From: Apoda limacodes
Lineage: Eukaryota > Arthropoda > Insecta > Lepidoptera > Limacodidae
Length of the DNA: 64,000 nucleotides
Assembly (NCBI GenBank): GCA_946406115.1
Contig: OX291544.1
Location: 9,548,001-9,612,000, forward strand
Direction of reading: 5' to 3'
Shown here: one piece after another, positions 42,501 to 54,500 of the stretch
Numbering within the stretch: the stretch's first letter is position 1
Layout: each line of letters starts with the position of its first letter
The notes under the pieces: model-generated
Database searches by the model: none
What the model was told of the DNA's origin: nothing
What the model saw: only the letters and a program-made list of their open reading frames with translations
Position numbers and translations under genes: made by a program

Positions 42501-45500
42501 CAAGATTTCGGGGTAGAAATAAAAAAAATAACGTGGTTCTTCGTGGTTATTTTTTCTAGCTTAGCTACTTATTGTAAAAAAAAAATCCCCCCATTTTGAC
42601 GAAAGTGCCTAAAGTGCAACTTTACCAAACCTTATATTCTATGGCCAGAGTTTAGTGCCAATATGTAGTAAATCATGTCAGATATGATCTCACGTTTGCC
42701 GTGACCTACTATTATTGCTAGTCCTCGCAGGCAGAAAACCGTGCATAATATAATGCCTTCGACCAATACAGCTACCGATAGACCTTATCACTCGTGTTTT
42801 CACTACCTGCGCTTGCCTCATTTCAATACACTCATGCAATTACCATAACAAGAAATACTGGTATCGAATTGCAATCAAACACGTAACAGCAAATGTTAAT
42901 AAACTGGAACCAAAGCCGTCAAATTGTTGTTCAAACGATATTGGGTTCATTCGAATAGCATCTGAAAAAGGTGTTTTTTAACAACATACGAAATTTGAAA
43001 TTATCTTTGAACTGCCCAGCACATAAAACATCTTTTATACCTACCTACAATTCTTGTTAAGTATTAAAATATGTACCTACTATAAATTTGCAAAACTTTA
43101 TCATCATACATGCACACTACATCTACACTAGTTGAGTAATATGACAATTTAATGTTTGACTTATAATTTCGGCGGTTTAAAATTTTTTTTTTTTAAGGTC
43201 TCCTGGCCATTTAGCGAAACGGAACTCTCTGCCATCTTTAAATCGCGTTTGGTAAAATTTTACAAACATAAATCTTACTTATAATACAATTAATTATTAT
43301 TTTCATTAAAATCATACAATTTTGTAATAAAATTACGTTAAAAAAATAAAGGGTAATTAAAGATAATTAAAGACGTTTGACATTTTTCACGCACTTCATT
43401 GTGTAAGGTGTCTGTATAGGTCTTTTAAATGTATTTAAGGTTCTTGAGGTTTTTTTTCTCAGGTGTATATGGAGGTAATTCATAACCAATTCGGAGCAAT
43501 TTTTTTAAATTATTAGAATTCAAGGTAAATCTTGTGCTCCCCACCCCCTCTAACTTTTTATCCATGTCTTTTATTATTTACAAAAATCTAATCTGAATTA
43601 CAGTTTGAATTTGGTGTCATGAAAGTGAAGTGTGTTCTAAACTGTTAGGCATCTATGTACAAACACCAACTTCAAACTGTAATTTCAGATCAGATTTTTG
43701 GAAATAAGTAATTATTTTTACCTTTTTAGTGCATCCTTTTGAAGCCGGTTGTATTTTTTGTTAAAAAGTTTTATTTTTTGCTTTTGAGTGACGAATTGCA
43801 CTCGATCACTAAAAACATCGATACTTTTAACAAAATTTTATACAATCATCAACATAAAAGGCGTTTCACCAGTTCCAAATTAACACCAATTTTTTTTTTA
43901 AAAGTTTAAGTTTTAAATTCACTACATTTATATGGGACCACCTCGGAAGTATACCCTTTTAAATAAAAAAAAATATTTTGAAAATCTGTCTACATATGCC
44001 CGAACAAAATTAAAAAAAAATACAAACATCCAAATTGAGAACCTCCTCCTATTTTGAAGTCAGTTTAAAAATCTGAAAATTAAATACAATAATAGTTATG
44101 ATGCTCTGAAACCGCACTGTATGCGACCATTTCGGTTTTAAAACGTGAGAATGAATTCCGTGTCGATGGGGAGCGGTGCGATGGTAGAAAGTATCCGTGA
44201 GCATCATTTCGAACAATTCCTCAAGCACAAGCGGTAGAACACACAAAGGGCGGGAAAGTCTCTCCTCAGACTTAACGGCTCGATAGGGCAAGTGAGTTTA
44301 TGATTGTCGAAAATGTCCATATGTCAATGAAATGTTTATTTTGCTGATTTTATAAAGCAATTTAATATTTGGAAACATTTATTTTCAGCATAATAATAAT
44401 ACCTCTCCAAAGACAAAGCTTTGCACACGAACTCCAAAAAAAAAAATCCATACACACATACATTCATAAATATTTATTACTATTTGAGTGGTGTACATCT
44501 AAACACCAAAAAATATTCCTCTAATCCATAACTGCAAAACTTAGCAGCTTTACGAAACACTAGACAGGCAATCGATTTAATGATTAAGCAATAATTTTGA
44601 CTAATTATTAATTAAAACTTTTGACTTGACCTTTCAAATTCGAATCAATACTAAAAATTGCACAACATTCCATAATATGGCCACAAAAAAAAAAAAAAAC
44701 AAATATGGGAACTGATTTGGCAACCGTGATGTCTTGTCTGTTGTTCTATAGTCTACGTATCATAGGAAGCTATTTATCTAAATTATGCTAAATAGTTAGT
44801 CATTATAACCTAATTATACCAAGGAAGTTTATTGACTTTATACAAAGGAAGTTTATTGACTCTGTCAGACCGGAAAAATAAAACTAATATGTAAAATGGG
44901 AAGGTTCGTATGTTCGTTGTTTCTTTTTTTTCCACATAAATTACAGAAACCTGCATTAGAACGACTGGTATATCCCATCACCTTCAACATAATATGTTTA
45001 GATTAAGCCAAACTTCCCTGCACGCTGCATTTTGAATGATGTAAGTAGGGTACGTCATGTCACGCAGGAATTGTAAAGGAAAGTTAACTACTATTTTAAG
45101 ACTGATATAAGTAGCTAGCATTAATTTCGCCATTTCAAATTATACTAAAAACCAAATAAACTAAATTTAAATTCCGATTCCTTTCCCTCCAATTTAAATT
45201 TCATAACATATTTTAAGCAAATATCTAGTATTAATTATTAAGGGTATCCATTAATAACGTGAGGTATTTTTTTGATTATTTGGACCCCCTCTTCGTGAGA
45301 TTTCATAAGATGGGGTAGAGTGGGGGTTGCCTCACAATGTTTTCCTTCACCGAATAGCCAGTGGTGTGAACAATCAATGTACTTGAGAAATAAAGAAAAG
45401 ACTCATTGGTCAAAAGACACACCGGGTTCGAAGAAAAGACTCATTGGTCAAAAAACACACCGGGTTCGAACCTACGGCATTCAAGACGCAAGGAGAAATC

Positions 45501-48500
45501 AAAACCTCTGGGCTACCACCAACCGACCCGAGTAGGTACTGTACCTAGACCTGTTTAGATATACATAGATAATCATGTCAACATAGTCAAAAATTTTGCC
45601 AACCAAAAAGTGATCTGATACGGCGGATTTCTAGAGTTCAAAACAGTCTATACCTATATGGAAAACCAGGACGATCTGTTACTTAGTACTCAAAAAATTT
45701 AGTAATTAAATAACCAATTAGTCAGCAAATGTTTATATTTACTGTATAAAGTTTTGTATTGACACATAACCGAACGTAACGTGATTAATCATGTCTGACA
45801 CGGAAATTACATTTGCTTATGAGTGTCAAGAAATTATTATTGTAATATAGGTACCTAGTACGTTTCTTGAACGACTTATACAGTTAAGTCACATGAGAAA
45901 ATGTTATTCAAATTGTTTAACATTAAGGTAAAAGAATCACAACAAAAACGTGAGAAACTATATGTACGCACCAATATATCATTGTATGTTTTTCTCTACA
46001 GAAAAACTTAACAAGTTATTTAAACTAGCTTACAAAAAACAAAGTTTGAAAAATAATATTAACATATAAACAACACTAGATGAATTAATGAATGAGTTCG
46101 TCTGATAACATAATAATACCTATTTAAAATATTAACTCATTACAACATTGCATTTAATATATAAGCATAAGCTGATATAAGTATAAAAATGCCTCCAAAC
46201 CCTAATAGATTATATTCCGATTTACTAAAATATTTTTTGTGAAATTGATTTAAGTCTTTTATTATAATTTGTTTAAAACTACTACGAGTTGTATATTATT
46301 GTTTTATGTACTAAGTAATTGTATATTATTTAAAAACAAGTTATGTTATAAAAATACATAAATAAATTAAACAAGTTAAGGAAGTCACATCAACTGTCAT
46401 TCTTTGTAAACTACCATACTTACATATCACATCATAGGCCAGGCCCAAACCGCTCAAAATATCGTAAAAAAAATCTTAGCAGTATAAGAGTGGTCGAAAT
46501 AATTTAATGGATGATGTAAATAACGAAGGATAATAGTCCAGACAAAAGATCTGGAGGGCAAAGATTTTTTTTCATGAAAATCGGTTACAATGTTCTTTTT
46601 TGTTTCAAACAAGCCTTAATTTTTTCAAAGCGAAATATTTATTTTTCGATGTTTTATGAAGAAAATACAAAAAATATTACTATATTTTCAATCGAAAAAT
46701 TGGGTAAGCCAATTTTCTATAAATGTCCTTTAGGATTGCTAATTTTTTTCGTTGAAATCTCAGCTTTCGTATAATATTAAGTTTATATACAAAAATATCG
46801 TTAAAAAAGCGAACAACCAAAAAAACTACTTTTCAAAAATCAATTTTTCGGTGACAATCATGAATTTATTTTTCCACTTCCATTCTCAAAATATTGTTAC
46901 TAATGTAATACCACTTCTCTCTATTCAAAATGTCAATAAAGAAATATTGTTATTCGATTGTAAATAATGTCCTACCTAATATAATATTACAATTATTATA
47001 TTTTTTTTCTAAGCATTGAAAAAAATTTCGAAATATCTATCACCATCTAATCACCACTTCATAGCATGTTGCCTAATGTAAGCTCATCAATGATGAATGA
47101 AAAAAAAAGTAGTTAAGAATCTCTTATCAATATATCCTCATTCCTTCTTCAAAATTACTGCCTATCTATAACCTATTTACTTAGACCAATTCAATGAGCC
47201 ACAATATACACAATATCTTTACTGTAAGTTAAGAGTTGGGTATCCTGAAGATTCCGGATGATGCTGCACCATCAGGTCAAGGATACTATGTCTTTGAAGT
47301 AACAGCATACCGCATGTCGAATCGATTAAACCTGTTTAAGTTCCTCATATCCCTTCATAAACTACAATAGATCTAAATCTTCAAACGCGCTGAACAGATC
47401 TTCTCAGGGGTGGACAATATGTATTCTATATGCAGTATGTAATACCTACATTAGGTATTCTAGGTATATTGTGCGTACAAGTTTTCTTGGAACCAAAGAC
47501 AATAGTAACCTAAATACGCCAAATATAGAAGCATAACAAAACAGATGTGTTCTCTCCCGCAAGGTGACAGAAACCACGGTCGACCAGTTTAACGCTGCAG
47601 GTAGGGACAGCTGCAGTTCTAACTCTATATTAGCAACATCCGTTAAACAAGCTGGGGCAATGTCGAGGTTGTCGAATTAGACATAGGTACATATTTATTT
47701 GTCTATTTATAGTCTTATGAGCTGTATGCACTATATCTAAAGGACCTTATGGCCCAGTTACATTCGCTATGGCGAAGTTAACTCACTTCGAATACACAGG
47801 TGGACGACCCCCTAATCGCACATTTGTCTCCGTGTTTCACAGTGCACGTTTAACCGTCGGTCTTGGGTTTCATGTGACAGCAGTCGTTAAACCAAGTAAG
47901 AGGCCTTAAATAGTTGACGTCCGTTTTAATACGGACCGGCGGAAAATGTCCGACACAAATATTAAAAGGTCCGTCATCCGGCACGTGTACAGGCTCTCAT
48001 TGTAATCTACAAAACACTGCGCAAGATCCGTTTAATTATTGGTCCGGCTTCCGGTGAAAAAACGGACGTCTTCAAGGGCTCTTCGGGGCTTGTAATTTTA
48101 TAACTCGACCACTTCCGCCAACCCTTACTAGCCCGTTACGGGTCCTAGGGACCACAGTGGTCTCTAAGCGTTTTGTGTCGCGGGGGATTTTTTTCAGGAC
48201 GACTTTTATCAGACAGGCTAATTGTAAGTATTCAGAAGTGAAGCCAATGGCCTGTCCTACGTTCTAGTATTTTTGGGTGGACAATATTTTGTGTGTTTAA
48301 TATTTTTTTATCAGAAATTGTTTTGGTAATTTGATTCGGCGGCCATTTATATTGCGCCATTTTGAGTTAGATTTTGGATTTTATTAACAGTAGCAAAGTG
48401 TTCATTTTGACCCCTGGTAATGTGCTATATATAAAAAACTACGCCTTTTTTTAGTAAATAAATTTATTATTACTTATTATATTTATCATAAACTTATTCT

Positions 48501-51500
48501 TATTACTTTTGTATATGTAAGGAAACATACTTAAAAATAAATAAAGAGGAATAAACATAATAAAGTTAGGTGTATGTCCGTTTGTACGCGGCAAGGGCGG
48601 ATAATTTCCTTAGTATGGGGACGCTTGACGGGCTAGGTCAGCGAGGTGGGCCTGGCCAGATGGGCCTGTGCCCTTGCGGAAGGGCGTACAGCAGGTAATT
48701 TAATAGCGCTTCTGTATTTGTTTTCCAGGTGAGCCGATAGCGTGCATAAATGATGGTGCGATACCCCCACATGTGCTGAACACGTATTGCTGGATCACTT
48801 ATACTTTCACCTTGCCGTACTCAGACTCGAAGGCTGTAGCGCATCCAGGGTTGGGCAACGATTACCAGCAAGAAAAACGTATCCACGCTTATTACCAATG
48901 GGTCCCATTCATGCTGTTCTTCCAGGTAAGACATTCATTAAATACAATTTTTTTTGAGCCCAACATCACTTTGATACGTAACGACGTATTCGTTTTATAA
49001 ATTTCAGGATAAAAGGCATAATAATTTAGGTATAATTTAACCATTATGAAAATCAAGTTTAATGTAGTTTTAAGTTTAAAACTATAAAATAATTTATAGC
49101 TTTTCTAAAATAGAATATTATTTAAAAAACCGAAGACATTAAGTGTTCAAAAGTAATAAAGTAATAATAATTTTGGACATTACACACAGTGCCATCTGGT
49201 TCCAAACTAAGCAAAGCTTGTAGTATGGAATATGGATAAATAATATATATTATACACAGTCTTAAGACAAACAGAAATTTTCATCACATAAATGTTTGTC
49301 TTGTACGGAAATCGAACCCACGCCCCTTGATTCGCAGTTGGGACCCACTGAGCCACTGACATAGTAATAGGTATATCACCTAAAAAAAATTACAGTTCAG
49401 TTTTTTTCCCTGCTTTTTAAATTGAAAATAAATAATAAAATAATCGAATCGAAATCGTCAATGTAACAAATTTGAGGATTTGGATGAAAAATTCAGTGTG
49501 AAACATGAACATGGAAATTTTCTTATTACAGGGGCTACTGTTCTACGTGCCTCACTGGGTCTGGAAGAACTGGGAAGAAGGCAAAGTCCGCATGATCTCA
49601 GATGGTATGCGCGGTACAGTCGCCTGCATTGCTAGTGACAGGGATAAGCGACAGGTAAATTTGGCCTAGTAATATAAAAATCTAAATATCAGCGAGCAGC
49701 ACATGTGTTGATAAGTGCTTGGCTTGCACAGTACTCAGTAACTCATTAAGGCTTTGGCATACCCTTGCAAAATCGAGCCATTTCGACCAGTATACAAATA
49801 CATATTACACTATTGAAGCATACAAAGAGCTACAGTTCCACGTATGATAGGCAGTAAGCACGTGTCCGCAAGTTAAAAATCTTGATTTTCTCGGTTTTTT
49901 GTCGGTACAAAATACAAATATTTCTTACAACTATGAAATCAGCAAATTCACTTGGTCATATTAATATATATTTTATGAAATAAGAATGAAGAGAATATAA
50001 CTCTTAGTTTTTCAAACATTTTTCAAACAATTTCAATTAAAACCTAAAAATATAGTGTCAGATTTTTTTTTTCCTAACTGTTTTAATAGGCAAATTATTA
50101 TTATATTAGTTAATCCACTCAATTAAAGTTTAAACATACATTTTTTTCACGTCAAAAAGTGACAGTCAAAATACTGTAACAAAATTAATCAAATTCTTGC
50201 AAACTTAACTCGTTTGGGTATGCCATCACCTTAAATATCTTCTTCATTCTTTATTCTCGCGCAGCATTTCGTTGTAACTGCACCTATACTGATTCTATAC
50301 CAAATGCAACAATGACGAGTAATATTTATATGTATTAATAAAACAGCAGTACCTACCCCATGTGCGTCTTTGCTTAAGGAAATTCTATACTACTTAATAT
50401 ATAGTAGGAAAACTTTTAGTTTAAAGCAGCCATCTTATCTTATACACATATACTCATATATCTTATACATTATTACTAACAAGTTAGCTCTACTTTTTCA
50501 AACATTTCGGAATATATCACATAACGCCATCTAGTCCCAAACTAAACAAGGATTGTTATTTTTTTTTCCAAATTATACATAGAAAGGCTCCAGACTCGAG
50601 ATAAACACTAATGTTTGTTCTGTATGGGGTTCGAACCCACGTCCTTCGGTTTAGCAGCCAGCATAGAGCAATCAAGGCAGTCTTGTATGCAAATTGCAAT
50701 GAGTAATAGAAGCATACATATTATACATAGCAAGCATCCAGACTCGATATAAACACAAACGTTTGTCCTGTACGTTGTTCGAACCCACGTCCCACGGTTC
50801 AGCATGCATCATCGAGCAATCAAGACATGTATGCAAAATTCATTATGTAAAAGTAGATTCCTAATACCTTTAAGTAGTGCGTATGCAAGACGTTGGTTTG
50901 CTTGTATCAATTAAAATTCAAATTAATCTAAATATCTAGTTTTGAATAGTTAAGTCCGTCTGGATTCAGTGTCTAGATGTCAATTTTGACTCTAAATGAG
51001 GACAAATGTGATATGTAGACAATGTGAATCTTTACGCAAATTTACCTACTTGATCAATATAGTATAGTATAGATAAGATACTATTCATAATGGATGTTTA
51101 ATGCAAGTTCATATGCATGTATTTTACACGATCACAACATACCTACTAAATGGAGAACAGAGTGAGATACCATAATTATGTCAGCACATAAGGAACTTTC
51201 ACCCTGGATGCACATTTACCTAAAACACCATTACATTACACACATACATACATTATACCAGTAAAAGCAAAGAAGACGCCAAGCAAACCTTGTATAACAT
51301 GATTCATACTAGGATGTATAGGTTCTTTGTTCATTTGGTTGAAAAAAATTCATAAAAAGTCACACTATTTATATATCTAATTTATTTCTATTTCAGAATC
51401 GTCTAGTACAGTATTTAATAGATACCCTACATATGCACAACACCTACGCTTTCGGATATTTCTTCTGTGAACTACTGAATTTCGTCAACGTGGTAAGTTT

Positions 51501-54500
51501 AATGTACTGTTAACTATGATAAAGTTGCCGTTATACTCTTGTTCAAATAACCCTATGCTTTACTAAGACCATTGGTAAGGCGATAACTTGTCACTTAAAA
51601 TACATTTTATATTGTTTTCATCCTAATAATAAATTAAACGAATTTCCAGGTCGGCAACATATTTTTCCTAGACACGTTTCTCGGTGGCGCTTTCCTGACT
51701 TATGGCACTGAGGTTGTGAAATTTTCGAATATGAATCAAGAGCAACGCACTGATCCTATGGTAAGTTATAATTTAAATATTAAACCTAAAGTGCACTCAA
51801 CTCAAGTAAATAATTTAGTCATTGTAACAAGACCACTTTTCATTAAATATCAAAATTGAACATTAATCAATCTTGTATGTCTTCAAATTCCTAGGGGTTA
51901 ACCTTTATCTGTGAGGTCGGTAACCAAAGAAAGGGTACACACACATCTACATGATAATGACATCCTCTTATTACCGACCACTTAAGTCCTGCGTGACAGT
52001 GAGCTTATTGCATATATAGTGTATCTGGACTAAAGTGGTTCATATATTAAGTTGTAAGTCCCCAGCTTTAGTATAAGAGGTAAAATGTAATAGCCCTGCC
52101 ACACACTGTCTCGTCGTGTGGCATGAAACGAAGCAAAGAAAAGTGGCAAAGGCTTAGTGTGGCCATATTACGCGTCATACTGCACGTCATGCTCCTCGTC
52201 ACCGCTCCCGGTTTTGTCGTTTTTTTTTTGCTGGAGTGAGAGGACCTAGTACGGAGCGTTGCGATCAATTATGCGAGTAGAGCAGTGTGTGGACATAGAG
52301 TGCAACACCGCGGCAGCGCGACGAGCAAAATGTGGCATAGTCGTAAGACCAGAGACGGTATAATATACTCCTTCTGCCAGTTCTTGATGTACTATAAAAA
52401 TTCAGGTTTTGGCTATTGCTCATAATACTATACTCTTTAACCAACTATTTCGTATCGTAAAATGTTTTTATATATTTGAACGTTTTTGTTACAAAGATCG
52501 AAGTGTTCCCAAGAGTCACGAAGTGTACATTCCACAAGTTTGGTGCCTCCGGAACAATTCAGACTCACGACGCCCTCTGTGTGCTGGCGCTCAACATTCT
52601 AAACGAGAAGATCTTCATCTTCTTGTGGTTCTGGTAAGTAACAATTTCAATATTTGCAGTAACAATTTGCAGGAAATACGCCAACAAAAGCACGTCATCA
52701 AACACGATCTTCCGTTCTTCATACCTGCTTTTTTAAAAAGGTATAGGTGCTGTCTTACACTTTTCATTCCAAGCTACCCAATTGCAGTTAAGAATTAATT
52801 TGCTTTAGCGAATTGCAGTGCGAGAAATTTACACCAGAATCCTATATGTTTCATCATATCAGCCCATTGACGTCCACTGCTGGACATAGGCCTCACCTAA
52901 CTTTTTCCACAGCGTGCGACTCTGTGCCGCCTGTATCCAACGGCTCCCCGCTACCTTTACAAGGTCATCTGTCCATCTAGCGGGGGGCCGTTCCACGCTG
53001 CGCTTTCCGGTTCGTGGCCGCCACTCGAGAACCTTCTTCCCCCATCGGCCATCGGTTCTTCGAGCTATGTGCCCTGCCCATTGCCACTTCAGCTTTGCGA
53101 TTCGGTGAGCTATGTCGGCGACTTTAGTTCTCCTACGGATTTCCTCATTCCTGATTCGATCACGAAGGGAAACTCCGAGCATAGCTCTTTCCATCGCCCG
53201 CTGAGCGACCTTGAGCTTCTGTATAAGGCCCATAGTTAGCGGCCACGTCTCAGTGCCGTAGGTCATCACTGGCAACACACACTGGTTGATGACTTTTGTC
53301 TTCAAGCACTGGGGTATTTGGGACGAGAAAATAGTACGCAGTTTTCCAAACGCTACCCAACGCGATTAACCTCTTTCTCGAAATTGGACCTACCTAATTC
53401 TAATACCTAAAGTTTGTCCCACGTATACGTATTCGTCAACAACTTCGAGTGTAGAGTTCCCAACAGTTATTGGAGTGGGTGCTACATGGCCAGTCGACAT
53501 GATTTTCGTCTTGTCCATGTTCATCTTGAGGCCCACTCGTTGGGAAGCTCTACTGAGGCTTTCGAGCATTGTACTAAGGTCCTCCATCGATTCTGCCATG
53601 ACCACAATATCGTCGGCAAACCGAAGGTGGGTAATGTACTCGCCATTGACATTGATGCCAAAACCGTCCCAGTCCAGAAGCTTAAAAACATCTTCCAACG
53701 CATTTGTGAAGAGTTTCGGAGATATGACATCTCCCTGTCTCACACCTCTCTGCAGTTGGATCGCTTTCGAGTTCTGATCCTTGACACGGACTGACATGGT
53801 GGCGTTATCGTACAAGCATTTTAGCACCTCGATATACCGATGGTCAATGCGGCATCTCTGTAGAGCCTTTCTCATAGTCCACAAACGCTAAGCAAAGGGG
53901 TCGATTATACTCTTCTGACTTCTGTATAATCTGCCGTAGCGTATGTATGTGGTCTACGGTACTATAGCCTCTTCTCTTTTTCCTATATGTTCAGAATACT
54001 ATTTTAATGTTAGCCTGTCTGGTGGCAGTGTATTGATAGCAAAAATGGAACTAAATTGTAATCACTGACTAAATCCTTTATACTTGACAGGTTCATAATA
54101 CTGTCAATTCTTTCTGGCCTGGCGTTGGTATACTCGGCTGCAGTTATACTTCTGCCAAGAACTCGGGAGACCATCCTGAAAAGAAGATTCCGATTCGGCA
54201 CTCCTAATGGAGTCGAGGCACTTGTGAGGAAAACTCAGGTTTGTTACATTTATCATTTTTATAAAGTATCGAATAAAAACTATACAATTGAAGAACTAAT
54301 AATATACGGATTTTTTTCATTTTAGATAAAAACCGGGTCTTACGCAACGAGAAAGTTAACGATAACGTACCTTTTTTGGGTGCCGACGTTTCGATAAGGA
54401 TGCACCTCTTCGTGGTCACGGCATGACTGAATATAGTGCGCGGCGTCAGCTTCTGGCCGTGCAGTTTATTCCACTACCATCACATTGTCTAAATGTTCCC

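Larger units (their letters stand above)
32772..48728. other. inx3 intron 1 (15.96 kb)
   Basis: Also part of the large spg intron. Holds the repeats listed separately. I recognise nothing in 32780-33380, 35080-36390, 36700-38520, 38935-39975, 40710-41885, 42060-42365, 42630-43580, 44290-45315 and 45535-48728, except a perfect-armed palindrome (GTCCGTTTTAATACGGAC) at 47919-47936 inside a CpG-richer patch. Confidence 0.6.

Noticed and set aside
45393..45468. CRISPR-like direct repeats
   Set aside because: Just two adjacent copies without spacers, inside a SINE in a eukaryotic genome.
52409..52798. Plus-strand ORF of 129 residues overlapping inx3 exon 6
   Set aside because: It is in another frame than the innexin reading and has no family features.
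53414..53794. Plus-strand ORFs of 126 and 100 residues
   Set aside because: Antisense shadows of the LINE reverse transcriptase.
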